Below are positions 49,739-61,990 of a stretch of DNA of 64,000 nucleotides, piece by piece (positions within the stretch are counted from its first letter, which is position 1; the number at the start of each line of letters is the position of its first letter). A program made the translations under genes and the position numbers. This DNA comes from Chamaea fasciata. Lineage: Eukaryota > Chordata > Aves > Passeriformes > Sylviidae. The notes under the pieces were generated by a model, which was not told where the DNA came from, did no database searches, and saw only the letters and a program-made list of their open reading frames with translations. The stretch is taken from NCBI GenBank assembly GCA_029207755.1, contig JARCOQ010000004.1:36429685-36493684 (forward strand), read 5' to 3'.

Positions 49739-49760
49739 AATGGTACAGTACTGTACCATT
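49739..49760. repeat. 22-bp perfect palindrome
   Basis: The 22 bases centred on TACAGTACTGTA read the same on both strands. There is no loop, so it would form a cruciform rather than a hairpin with a loop. No gene or repeat context explains it. Confidence 0.9.
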
Positions 49761-52555
49761 TCTTTTATTTTCTTTCAGTATTTGGTTCTCATTTATTTTA
49801 GCTTTCTCTTGTATTTACACAATGCACTGTGAACTGAATATTAGGTGTTTATTTGAAGTATGTCTCCATCTAAAGGCTTCAATATGTACTGTACACTTGA
49901 AATGTCACGTCTCAATGCTTTTATTTAAGCAGAATGAAAATTAATGCATTCTATGCTTGGCTAGGTATCAATGAAATATTACTATGCAGGACTATTAAAA
50001 ATAACACCTTCACAAAATATTGTGAACTGACATTCTTAGGCAAAACCTTATGATAAATTATCTTATAAAGAACACAATGTCTCATAGGTTTTCATTGTTA
50101 CTATTATTTCTTTTCAAATATATTGTTTCCAAATTCTAGTAGGACCAGACATGCTTCTGTAATAAAACAGCATTTATCCAAGTTATTTTAAGCTTATTGG
50201 TTTGCCCCAGTCTATTACACTCACATTTGAAAATGACCAGCTTCTTGGTGTAAAAAATTTATGTTACATATTTTAGGTGAAAATGTATGTAATAAACATA
50301 TTGTTGTAATTTCAGTTAGTTATTTTTTTGCCCTGGTATTTATATATTTCTGTAAATACAGTAAAATCCCAAAGTTCTTAAAGCTTTGGCTTCATTAAAA
50401 TGTGCTAAAGTGATAGAAAGCCAAACAAAAAATGAATAAAAATCTCACATTACTGTAGGAATATTTTCTAGGGACTAAACTGATATTAGGTTATGTAGTA
50501 CTGATTATTTATAATAGCCATTACAATCTGTTTGTGAATCTTGTTGCCATTTAAACCTTCAGGGAAATGCAAATGCAAAAATGCAAAATTATAACAGTCT
50601 CATACAAAAAATGCTTTCTCTGTGCTCTGAACTTCAATTTACTTTAGATGCCAGCAATATTGAAAGACTGTGGAAATAAAAAGTGGCAAAACTTAAATTT
50701 AAAAAACAGTTGGTTTCTGACAGGGAAAAAAATTCTAATTTTTAAAAGTATGTTGGAGATATTTAGGGCGGGGTTTTGGCCTTTTCTCTTCAGGTGACCA
50801 AAACAAGCCAAAGCATTCAAATTCTGTAGTGCATTTGGGTTTTGCAGCTGTTGTTGCGGTAAGAACAGGCACAAAAAGATTTACCAAGGAGTTTACTGTG
50901 TACTCTACTACTGTATGCAAACCTCTGACACAGGAATTATGTTTGCAGCATGGACAGCCTCTTTTATCTGTAGCACAGACAGCAGCACCATATTTTTCCG
51001 TTACGCTGCAGAAGAGAAATGCCTACCGCCCAATGCAGATCTTTACATAGTGTACTGTAGGACTGTTGAATTAGTGCACAATGCATTTAAAATATTTATA
51101 CTACCAACATTTAGTTAAATAACCTTTATGCAAGATTTATGCTGATTTGTTCAAGTCTCATTTAATGGCAAATTATGAAGAGGACGTTTCATGAAGATAA
51201 TTCTCCATTTAAATGCAGCAGGTCACCAAACATTATGATGCAATCTAGAGCAAATTTGTACAGCTTCAGTGATTATGTGCACACATAAAAATTAGACTTC
51301 ATCAACAAAATTTAACTGCATGATTAAGGTGACATTTTCATGTTTCTTTTCTGATATAGTAAAAGAAAACCCATCGTGTCCCATTGTGGAGCACTACATT
51401 ATATATTTATTTCCAGACTGTATGGATCACATAGAAAAAAACACAAAAACATCTGTGTGGAGACAACAATGATTCTTAGTGGACTATGTAATATTCAGGA
51501 ACATGTTCCCAGTAGTCCTTGTTCTTCAACAGCACCCACCTTGCCCACACAGACAGATTGTGACTCATATGCAAAAGCCCTTCTAATTTATTTTATTGAT
51601 AACAAATGAAAGCAAAGTTTATGATTAGTTAGGAGCTAGAAAATACAAGGTAAAATCAGTTCTGCACAATATGGAAAGTAATTTTATTAAAAAAAATCAT
51701 ACTTTTCTAACTTTTAGAGTCATAAATCTGGCTAGTTTCACACACATATTGCCCTGTGGCTAACTCTATGCTCCTAGCAGCCCTCATGCTTGGGGGACTT
51801 AGTGGCTTCTGCCATTGCTATTATATCAGAAGCAAAACTTCGCAGGAAAGTACAGTCAGAAAGCAGGCAAGATGTACTTGCTCACCTGACAACATCCTAT
51901 TGTGTCTTGTGTAAATGACATACTCCAGACACTGTCTAGCTAGAATACAGGGCTTTATTTTTTCCTATTATTCACAGCAAGGATTTAGTTTGCAGATAGA
52001 AATCACTGCAGGCTTCCTGGCCCAATATAACTTCTAGACATGAAGCTCAAAACCCTGAAGTACCACACTGGCAAGAGATCTGAAGCACTTGGTGTTTGTT
52101 CTGTATTCATCTCCACATGAAAGCCTTTGACTATAAGGACTGTAAGGACTCAGTCTTTAAGACCATAAAGTGAAGAAACAGAAAAAAATCAAGTTCCTGC
52201 TTTGTTTACTTTACTTGGTAACTCAGTTTTCAACTTATAGGAAAACAGTTGGTTTTAACCAACTGTTAATTTAGAGTTAATTTATGCATTGAATGTACTG
52301 CAAAGTGGTACTCTCAGCCTGAAACAGGAGCAGCAATAAATCCACTTGACAGTGCTCTGACAGACACTGTTGCCTGGCTCCTAGAACAAAATGATAGGAT
52401 TATAATCCGAAAAGATCTCCTAGGTACAAGTGAGCTGGGCTGCTATGACCAGCTCAAGATCATTGTGCTGACCACCTTTTCTTGAGTGAAGAAAGAATTC
52501 ACTGAGATGGATATATTCATAAGCATCATTCTTCTCATTCTCACTTTTGTGTGGT

Positions 52556-52556
<1 letters not shown>

Positions 52557-52598
<42 letters not shown>

Positions 52599-52621
52599 TT
52601 TTTTTTTTTGTTTTTTTTTTT
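52557..52621. repeat. Poly-T tract
   Basis: Forty-one T, then two further T runs separated by single G. On the minus strand this is poly-A; no retrogene body was recognised next to it. Confidence 0.9.
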
Positions 52622-52900
52622 AAATTTGGTAATTTCCAGAATGGATATGAAGATTTGAGTCCTCATATTGGAGGATACTACAGAAAAGTACCCAGAGAAT
52701 ACTGCTTAAAATCTTCAAATAAAAGGCTGTCTTTAACAAAATTATTTTTTCTTCTATTCTCAAAATCTCATCCTAAATATGGCTAGTTCTAACTTCTAAT
52801 AGAAACATACGCATATAAATCATTAAAGTCTGTGTAGGAAAAATCTTTAATGAAATTAGAAGTTGCCTTGTTGTCACTTTATATAATTCTTAAAAGATAG

Positions 52901-52980
52901 AGTGTATATATATATACATATATATATATATATGTATATATATGTGTGTGTGTATATATATACACACATATATATATATA
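52901..52980. repeat. AT/GT compound microsatellite
   Basis: Alternating (TA)n, TATG and (TG)n units over about 80 bp, with near-palindromic TATACACACATATA sections. Confidence 0.95.
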
Positions 52981-53315
52981 CTTTATTATGCAAATTCATC
53001 AAAAGTTGGGTGTGGCACATTAACACCTAGCTGTTTAGCATAATTTGCTATGCAATGACATGTACATCTCTTAACCTCAAGACGAAATTGGCTATTTTAT
53101 ATTTTCTTAAAAGCTCTAAGTATTAACTACCTATGCAAATGTGAAGTAATCAAACCTCTTCTCCATGGAAGTATTTATGGCAGAAGAACATTCACAAGTA
53201 TTTTTATGGATGTGCATTATTCTTCTATTAAACATTAAATTGCTTGGAAAAAAATCCCCAACAAATAATAGACCAAAAGGAGAGAAAGATTAGTATCTTC
53301 AGTTGAGAGAATGAT

Positions 53316-53735
53316 GAATAGCAGAGGTTGGCAGGGCCATCCTGTCCTCCCCACTGAAGAAGACATCATCAAGCCCAACCTCCCTACTCACACAAGGTCA
53401 CTTCTGAGCAGGCTGCCCAAGCCCATGTCCTGAAAGGTCTTGAATATCTCCATGGATGAACACTTCACAACCTCTCATGGTCCTGGTTGTGACCACAGTC
53501 ACAATGAAAGTGCTTTCTTGTGGTCAGAAGAATTTTCATGTGTTTTGGTTTGTGGCCATTGATACTGTCCTGGAGCACCGCTGAGAGGAGGCTGTGTCCT
53601 CTCCCACTCCCTTCAGCCATTTACATAAATCGTCAAGAACTCTCCTCCATGCAGAACAGCAGCTTGTTCAGCTTCTCCTATGCCAGATGCTTTGATCCCT
53701 TCATCATCTTACCTTTGCTGAAATGAAAACCAACT
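53316..53735 (-). mobile_element. CR1 LINE fragment, minus strand
   Basis: On the plus strand the text (GGTTGGCAGGGCCATCCTGT, GGCTGCCCAAGCCCATGTCC, TTGAATATCTCCATGGATGA, GTTCAGCTTCTCCTATGCC) is the reverse complement of the CR1 3' body. It is diverged and lacks the terminal octamers. The 68-codon plus-strand frame across it is not a gene. Confidence 0.8.
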
Positions 53736-54054
53736 CCTACTCCTCACCCTCTCAGCCTGTCTTGACTAAAAAGCCAGTATACATACACTGCATAACGGAC
53801 ATGACAGCAACTTCACCACATCTCTGTGATTGTGAAGGAATATAGCTGCATGTGGACCTCTGAACTCTTGCTGATGCTTAATATGCACACTAATGTACTT
53901 ACATCCGACATGCTGGGTTCTCAAAGAAGGTGTGAGAGACTTTTCCAGAGGCATTTTCTTATTTGTGTGTTTACATGTGGCCTAGGGGGCACATCTGTCT
54001 TGTTGGATTGGTTTCGAGGGCTCTCTTGACCATTCATCCTGTGCCTGTTTCTTG

Positions 54055-54313
54055 CCAACTCAGACCACCAATTTCATTAAAGGACAAGGGGCAGTAGCTT
54101 CAAACTGACAGAAGGCAGGTTTAGATCAGATATTGAGAACAAATTCTTCAGTGTGAGGGTAGGGAGGAATTGGAACAGGTTGCCCAGAGAAGCTATGGGT
54201 GCCCCATCCCTGGCAGTACTCCAAGGCCAGGTTGGACAGGGCGTTGAACAACCTGGTCTTATGAAGGGTATTGCTCTGAAGGACCCCTCCAAATCAAACT
54301 ATTCTGTGATCCC
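54055..54313 (+). mobile_element. CR1 LINE 3' end, plus strand
   Basis: It contains GGTTGCCCAGAGAAGC, CTCCAAGGCCAGGTTGGACA, a GGACCCCTCCAAATCAAACT segment and a final ATTCTGTGAT, the sense CR1 3' end. It sits about 320 bp from the opposite-strand fragment at 53316-53735. Confidence 0.88.
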
Positions 54314-57300
54314 TCACTTGAGAAATCACTTTTGTGGGTCACCATCACCACCCTCCCCCATTTATTTTTAATTTAACACTCTTCCCATCAGGTTTGAACA
54401 TCCTTCTGGGAAAGAAGATTTTGCCCCATGTGGTGAGGTGGATCTCTTCCTAGTACTTTTCAGTCCTCAAAAAGTAACCCCCAGTTGTAAAAACCAAGTG
54501 CCTGCTTTCAGTAAGAGCTGTGCAACTGGTTGTTGTCCTTCCAGATCTGTCCAGTCCTCCACAGGCAGGATGGAGGTGAAAATGACCTACGCTCCCTGTC
54601 TGCTACCTATTTGGTCATGGAAGAACAAGAAATTGCAGTGTCACCAGAAGAGACCTAATGTGCTTGTTACAGCACTTAAGCATTACAGACCGACAGCTGA
54701 GAGACTGTTGCAGTTTGTCCTAATTGTGTTGGCCAGGCTTATCTACACAGGGTAGATAGGCCAGGGTAAAAATAATTATTCATAGCTATGCAAAGTGTGT
54801 TTAATTCTCAGTATGACACACTCCAACCATACAATCAACTGTTTCATCCCAGGGAAAGGGACAAGAGCAGCTGGACAGTGGGAACATTTTAAATCACTTT
54901 GAGAGGTTATCTGACCATTCCTTAACTTAGGCAGCTCCAGTAGGCAGTCACAGCATGCAGAACACAGCCTGAAGTAGAAATGTACAAGTAACAAAAAACC
55001 CAAAATCAACACCAACAACTGCCACGTCCGTCCACCCCCCCCCCCCAATAACTCCATGCAGTTATAATGACTCTGACTTTTGCTTAGAAATAGAAGACCC
55101 CAGACACCAGACAGAAGCACTGCTGGGTTCTCCAAGCTACAAAGGTGAGGGGCGTTTTTTGGCGTAATTGAAATCATTGAAGTATTACATAGCTCCTTAA
55201 AAATACTGAAAATAAGCTTTTAATCCACCATACTTTCTGTTAGTTTGCAGTCAGTCACCATGCCATGCTCTATTATATGCAGGGGCAGCTACTCCCCACC
55301 ACACAGATCCACCACAAGTGACAAGGAGCAGCAGGGTGTGGTGACAGAAACACAGCAGAGATTGATACCTCTCCCACAGAAGAGGTGGAAAAGAGGATAA
55401 AAAAAAGACAGGAGAAGAAATAAAACTCAGCCTAGTAAGATTCACTCAGTTCTCTTGTGTGTTTAGGTGATCATGGTTTGATACAACAACAGCAGCTGTG
55501 CTAAAAATCAATTATTCTTTGAGGTCAGATACTTGGGAGTACAATTATAAGGAAGTGTAAATATCTTTGGAGAAAGCAGCAGGGTGTACTTCAGGCAAAA
55601 ATGTTACTGCAAAATTCAGAAGAACGCATTAAGAATGTAATCTTAGTTATTTTTTCCTCAATACTGGCAAGAAATATTTATAATGTGATTTTTACATCTG
55701 CCACATGATTCAAAGACAGAAATTCATTTGTTTTAGTTCAGTTCAGAACTATCCACTAAGCCTACATCTACCTACAGTCACTTACACCAGTGTTTAAGGC
55801 AAGAGTTCCTATTTCATAAGAGCTTATCTTTCAGAAATACAACTCATCTTGATCAAAATTTACAAAATTTTGGGAATCCAATGCTTCTTTTGGAAATTTG
55901 CATCAGTGTTGGACTATAACCACAGTGATCATCAATCCTACAAGGAGTCTAATTGAATCCATAGAGACATAGTATGCTGCTTCACTCCTCTGTTGGGCAT
56001 TCCAATACACTTATCTTCTACTAGGACATACACTTGGGCCTCCCCCTTGCCCCAACCATATTGCACCTTGAATTCAAGAAAGGACTCACATATACAACTC
56101 ATTAGAAGTTGGAATAAATGTCAAAATAACCATACTTGCATTCTATCAAGAAGGTTCATGTTATAATAGAGGTATCCAGATCCTCGTTTAGCAGGTGAAT
56201 TTCTCCATGAGGAAATAAGTTTCAAACTACTTAAAAAAAATAAAAATCTGATGCCCAAGAAAAAAAAGCAAATGGTATCTTATCTATAGAGACAGTCAAA
56301 CAAGGATGAATTAAGGCTGGCCTGTCTGCCATATCCAGACAGAAACTCAGTGGTCATTAATCATTGACCTGCAGAAGAAGTGTGGTCCCTGCACCTAGAC
56401 TGATGAGACAATTATTTTCTTAAAGAGATATTACAATGGAAACCAACTCTTCTGAGCTGCTTTGCGTGGTCCCAATTTTAAATATGTTTCATATTTTTAT
56501 GAATTTTTAACTATGCTTGTCTAATGTTAATCAGGTAAGAAAAGTTCACAAATACACTTATCTTTGTGTTTTATCACTAGCCTTAGGATTTCAAAGTAAC
56601 TTCTAAAGTTAGATGATATTTCTAAGATAAGTAGTCAATGATTTCAATGAGACACACAAGGAATCTCTGAAGACTTGGGAGGAGAAGCCAGACCATGTGA
56701 ATGCTGAAGCATTCTCTAGACAATAGGAAATACTGCTTAATTAATTTAGATAAAATTTACACTCTGCATAGGAAAATTCAAGTATTTAAATGACTCCTAT
56801 TTTAATGATACTGTGCTAATGACATGACCTAAGGACTCGCAATACTACTGAAGATTTATGAGTTAATTAGAAAGGCTTACAATAAATCTGCAAATGACTT
56901 CCCTCAAGATAGATGCTCAACATGATGATAACCAAACTTAAATCATTAAAAACAAGGTCATTGATGGCACAGATACAAAATATTTGGGATCAACATGGTT
57001 GCTTGATACAGGCTATATTAGCTTGGTCTGAAGCACTCTCAGCAAGAGGAAAGTTTTAAGAGCAGCATCTGGTGTTCTTAATTGAGAGTCCATCACTAGC
57101 CTCATTAGTTTGTTAGAAAAGTTACATGACCAGATAATCTTTCCAGGCAGCTGGTATTTCAGAGAGAAATTAGATGTATTGCAGCTCACAATTGAAACTT
57201 CTTCTTTCACCCGGGATTTCAGGTACTCATAAGATCATCATGTTGAGAAGCTTTAAGCATTTCAGCCATCAGGAGACAATGGGCTGTGTTTTAAGTATTG

Positions 57301-57487
57301 CATCTTTTAAATCTTGATTTTAGGCTTTTTCCATACATGTAATCACATTTGAGATTAGAGAATATCTTTATCACTCCCACCCTTATTTTTAGATGATCCC
57401 TGGGAGCATAACAATCTTAGTGATGTGGACAGGTAACATCAGTGTTGAGATCAGGGCTCTATGGGTTCTAATAATTGCAGTTGCTAG

Positions 57488-58400
57488 ACATTAGAGAATC
57501 ACTCAGGCTGGAAAGGATTTCCAAATTCCTGCTCAAAGTAGGGTCAGCCATGAGGTCAAATCAGGTTACTCAGAGCTTTCCTCAGTCAGGAGCTGGAAAC
57601 TTCCTATAGCAACTGCAGTTTCCTGAGCAAACTCTTCTACTGCTTAACAACTGTCATGGCAAGAAAGGTTTTTCAGTCTGAACCTCTCTTGTTTCAAATG
57701 AAGCTTGTTGCCTTTTCCACCACAGATCATTTGTGCAGTCTAGCTCCATTTTCTTGTTAACCTCCTTATAGGGTGTTCCAGTCACTAAAAGCCTTTTACT
57801 CGTCATGATCCTTCAAGTCCAGTTGCCTCAGCTTCTCTTCAAGGGCTGATTGATGAGGGCTTAAGCTCCTGATCATGTTGGTGGCCCTACACTGAATTTG
57901 CTAAAGTCAATCAGTGACTTTCTTGAACTGGCATGCCTCAAACTGGACACTCTTTTAGATGCATTCTGGCAAGTGCTGAAGAGTGGAGATAACTGCTTCC
58001 CTCAATCCACTACCTGTCCTTCTGACAACCTTGCTGCCTTCTAAGACCCCTAGGCCCAGTTCAGACAGCTGCTTTCAGACAACCAATTTCCACTCTGTAT
58101 CACCACAACAAGTTATTTCTCCCCAAAACCAGGATTCTTCCTTCTGATTTGCATGGGGTTCCTATCAGTTCATTTATCCAACCCACTTAGATCCCTTTGA
58201 GTGTCAGATCCAGAGTGTCAAACGGTTCCACACACCTGATGTAACCCAAAAACATGATGGGGGTGCACTATCATCTTCTGTACCGCACTGGAAGAGACGT
58301 TAAACAGGACTTTGTACCATGGTAGTCCACTTATTACTGACCTCCATTAACCACTCAGAGACCAATTATCTAATCTATTTTGGCTTTTTCCCCTGCCCAT
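57488..58400 (-). mobile_element. Older CR1 LINE fragment, minus strand
   Basis: This is diverged antisense CR1 text. The left part corresponds to the 3' body (GGGTGTTCCAGTCACTAAAAG, CCTCAGCTTCTCTTCAAGGG). The right part corresponds to the region just upstream, where CR1 antisense reads through phrases such as CCACTTAGATCCCTTTGAG and GAGACGTTAAACAGGACTTT. It is more decayed than the other fragments. No reverse transcriptase domain frame is visible. Confidence 0.7.
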
Positions 58401-59175
58401 TCAGTTATCCATTCAGATCATAAATTAGTAGAAAACATTCTGCTTTTGGGATACAAAAACTAATACAAATATCAAATTCATAAGGCTCAGCAGTACCATA
58501 TGCAAAATCCTTTATCGGCTCAGCAGTACTGCATGCCAAATCCTATATCTGCCTGGATGCTAGAATATTTGTACAGCATAGAATACAACTTCAACTTTTA
58601 GTATCTACTTCTGAAAATCTAAACCATTTTATTATTATTAATAAATGCCAACTATTAGTAAATGTTAGCTACATTATATCCCAACTACATGTATTTAATT
58701 AAATGATAGCATTAAATGAGAAGAAAATAAGAAAAGGCCAATATTAAGCACAATGAATATTATTGATGAATTGTGAAAAACAGTAAAATGTGATACATTC
58801 TGAAACTGTTAACAAACTGGAAAAATTTTAATCTTTAACTTAAATACGTGAAATAAAAAATGCAACATAAGGACTTAGCCATATAAAATAATTTTCCAAG
58901 AATTTGCCTTTTCCTCAACAGTGAGCCTCTCTGCTCCCACACAAAACAGATTCTATAGAGAGTGCACGTTCTATTGTATTTTTACATGACATTTCAACAA
59001 AACCAGACACACTTATTGGACAGCCAGAATAAAACTAAATTGCAGGTGGGAAAATTGTCCATCGAACATTGTGAAGGGAGACATTTTGAAAAAGATACTG
59101 TATTTAAACCCAGTTTAAAAATTTTTCAGTGTTAAAGAAAAGGACATGTATGCCCTTGAAGTAGAGAAGACTTAC

Positions 59176-59295
59176 TGTATCATGTTGCCTGTTATCTTTT
59201 CCTGATACGATCAAGAAGTAGTTCCATGCCAGCAGCAACAACAAAGCCAGTGGTATCATGTAGAGCTCAAAGTTCCAGACCACAAAAAGAAAAAG
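59176..59295 (-). CDS. MCTP1: MCTP1 internal exon, first C-terminal membrane segment (40 codons)
   Basis: On the minus strand a pyrimidine tract ending CTGTCTTCTAG precedes the exon and GTAAGT follows it, a strong donor. The 120 bp are exactly 40 codons, phase 0 at both ends. The product starts LFLFVVWNFELYMIPLALLL, continues with a hydrophobic run and WNYFLIVSGKDN, and ends RQHDT. This is the first of the two membrane-spanning segments near the C-terminus of MCTP1 and the start of the following loop. The C2 domains that give the protein calcium binding are encoded by exons further right, outside the window. I found no preceding exon between 59296 and 64000, so the upstream intron is at least 4.7 kb. 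MCTP2 is less likely because the acidic exon at 37346 is MCTP1-specific. Confidence 0.95.
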
Positions 59296-59630
59296 CTAGA
59301 AGACAGAGCAGGAAAAAAGTGATTGAAATCAGCATTACATTAAACTCCCGTGCAGAGTAAAAACCAATAAATTAAAACAATTCTAAATAAATACACCTCT
59401 CCTTAGACAGGAATGTTGTCCAACTACTTTGCTGACTCACACTTACCTTCATGATACAACTGCTACACTTCCCAATCCTTCCTACCTTAATTCTTGGAAA
59501 AGAAAAATTGATGTACTATCATCTAAGAGGAATATTAATTGTTCTCTCATAAAATAATGCTTTTGTGAATAATGCAAAAGAGCACAAAAATGAGATTACA
59601 TTCTAAGAAAAGTTTAGCTGCTTTCTTGAA

Positions 59631-59943
59631 TCATAGAATCATAGAATTGCTTGGGTTGGAAAGGACCTTAAAGGCCACCTAGATCCACTGCCCTCAACAC
59701 AAGCAGGGACATCTTTCCCTAGACCAGACTGCTCAGAGCCTCATCCAACCTGGCCTCGAACATTTCCAGGGATGGGGCATTCACTACTTCTCTGGGCAAC
59801 CTGTTCCAGTGCCATCACCCTCAACAATAACGGATTTCTTCCTAATATCTAACTAAAACCTCTCTCTTTTAGTTTAAAGCCATTACCCCTTGTTGTATCA
59901 CTACACACCCTTGTAAAAAGTCCCACACCATTTTTTTTGTAGG
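59631..59943 (-). mobile_element. CR1 LINE 3' end, minus strand
   Basis: It begins with the reverse complement of the CR1 terminal octamers (TCATAGAATCATAGAATTGC), followed by GGTTGGAAAGGACCTTAAAG, CCTGGCCTCGAACATTTCCA and CTCTGGGCAACCTGTTCCAG, and runs out near GTAAAAAGTCCCACACC. It is the best-preserved CR1 copy in the window. It lies in the MCTP1 intron just upstream of the exon at 59176-59295. Confidence 0.95.
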
Positions 59944-60885
59944 TCACAGGGATGCGATTAATTTAAAGAAGGCCTCAGCATGTTATTGAATCTGGTTTTA
60001 GCTTTGAAACAACCCTGTAGCAGTGTAAAGGTGGCACAGGAGTTGATTAAAGATTAATTTGTTATTTAGAAAAAAGAACATGGTCATTTTGTACTAATGT
60101 CATACAAACAAGCAGAAGTAACATTTAGAAATCTTTTGCATGGAAAACTAGCAAAAAAATTACAGTAAAATCTAAAATCATACGATTATTATAATGAAAG
60201 TATAGTAAAATAGAACTGACCACAGACTCATCAAAATGGGTTTAAAAAGAATGCTGAGAAGCCACCTAAGTCCACTACTTTGAAAACATTGATTTATTGC
60301 AGTGTTAGCTCAAAACATCTCAAGTGCTCTCTGACCAGGGGCTGCCAGAAGCCTGGTTGAGTTACATCTCCAAGTGGTGTGTACCTAAATAACGGGCTGC
60401 TCTTCAGCATGGGATCAACTTGGTGATCACACTGCTGGAGAAACCCATCCCCACTTCCAGCTCCATACACTACTGTCTAGACATTGCTCCCTACTGATGC
60501 TGCTACAAAATTAATGGTTTACAGGAAAGAACTAAAAATAACTGGACTCAGACGGGGTCAAACTAAAACCACTTTTACCTACAATTTTCCCTATCAGTGA
60601 ACCCCCCTTTTATTTAAGCTAGCTGTAGCCACAACCTGGGTTTGTTTTCTTCAACAAACAACAAAACAGTGAAACACAACAACAACCATGAAAGCAAATC
60701 ACACTATGTACCACATCTGGATAAACACAGGCTTCTGCTAGCTTTTTGTTTGGAGTTAAAACAAAATGCTCTTCTGAAATACAAGCACCCACATAGAAAG
60801 CCAAAAAAAAAAAAGCCTACATTTTAGGCAATCTCTCAAGATCAGCTAACGTACCTCACCCCATGCTTTCTACCACTCATTACTA
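59944..60885. other. MCTP1: Non-coding DNA, presumed MCTP1 intron
   Basis: No element recognised. Short frames at 60619-60827 overlap on both strands and have no domain. Confidence 0.45.
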
Positions 60886-61219
60886 TGTGTCACACCACAG
60901 CTGGTCTGTAGCTGGACAGATAAATTTGGCCATAAATAAAAAAAAAAACAAATTTAGCTAGCCTAGTTTGATATAGAAAGGAAGTAAACGTCCCTGGGTG
61001 AGCAATGATAGCATGGATTTGAACTCAAACAGGGGGCCCCAGCCAACCCCTCTCAATCCTGAATGCAGGCATATCATTGGCCAGGGAGCTGAGCGGTGCT
61101 GAGACCCAGACCAATCAAATTTTGAACCTCCTATAAAAGGGAATGCCAAACAATAAACCAGGCTGTTTGTCGCATGATCCTCGGTGAGTCCTGTCAGCCT
61201 CCAACCTGCGACTGTAACA
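60886..61219 (+). repeat. Solo LTR, short (about 334 bp), plus strand
   Basis: A CCAAT element (61111-61115), TATAAAAGG (61132-61140) and AATAAA (61152-61157) occur in the order and spacing of a compact retroviral LTR. They are followed by a U5-like stretch ending CTGCGACTGTAACA. The proposed start TGTGTCACACC is preceded by TACTA, and the end is followed by TAATA, a possible 5-bp duplication with one mismatch. It is a different family from the other LTRs in the window. The start is less certain than the end. Confidence 0.55.
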
Positions 61220-61416
61220 TAATAACTGTGTATATGCAAGCCTATGAAACTGCAAGGCAAACATGATAATTACCAAAAGAACTGAAAAAGCACTGTGTGT
61301 GAGACAAAAACCAGGATATTTGCCCTTCTAAAAGTTTTTCATTTGAAAGAAAAATTCTTTTTTAAGGTTGTTTAGTTTAAAAGGAAATCTGTTAGACATG
61401 GTAATGCATTAGAAGC

Positions 61417-61985
61417 TGTGCTGGTTTCAGCTAAGGTGGAGCTAACTTCTGCCTAGTAGTTGTTTTGATTCAGAATGAGAATGGTGCTGATAACACATCG
61501 ATGTTTTGGTTTTTTTGCTAAGTCCAAAGTCAAGGACCTTTTTTCAAATTGCCTGATGCTCTGCCAGTGGAAGGTATTCAAAATAAACTGGGAGGGAGCA
61601 CAGCTGGGACAGATGACTCAAACGAATGGCCCAAAGGAGTATTTCCACACCACAGAGCATCATACCCAGGATATAAACTGGGGGGACTTACCCAGAAGGG
61701 TGGGTGATCTGAGTTCAGGAAGAGAGGTCGGGCAAGGGTCAGTAGGTGGTGAGAAACTGCATTGCATTGTTTAGTTAGGGGTTTTTCTCCCTTTTTATTA
61801 CCATCATTATTTTTATTTACTATTATTTTGGCATTACATTTTACTTTCAATTATTAAACTGTTCTTATGTCAATATAGAAACTTCAATTCTCCTCCTCAT
61901 TCCACAGGATATGGGGGAAGAGAGGAGGGGTTTGAGCAAGTGGCTGTGTGGTGTTTCATCTCCAGCTAGGCTTAAAACCACAATA
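61417..61985 (+). repeat. Solo LTR, avian ERV type, with perfect 5-bp duplication
   Basis: It starts TGTGCTGGTTTCAGCTAAGG and ends GGCTTAAAACCACAATA, where the final CA appears mutated to TA. The perfect repeat GAAGC flanks it (61412-61416 and 61986-61990). A TATA-like ATATAAA is at 61671-61677 and ATTAAA at 61853-61858. The wording is that of a very common avian LTR. Frames at 61475-61850 are chance. Confidence 0.88.
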
Positions 61986-61990
61986 GAAGC

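Larger units (their letters stand above)
37400..59175 (-). other. MCTP1: MCTP1 intron between the two recognised exons (21.8 kb)
   Basis: Bounded by the donor GTAAGT (59175-59170, minus strand) and the acceptor CTGCAG (37405-37400). It contains the ERV-L-like provirus, microsatellites at 38284-38402 and 52901-52980, a poly-T tract and several CR1 fragments. Apart from these, 38403-42754, 49250-52556, 54314-57487 and 58401-59175 hold nothing I can name. Confidence 0.85.
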
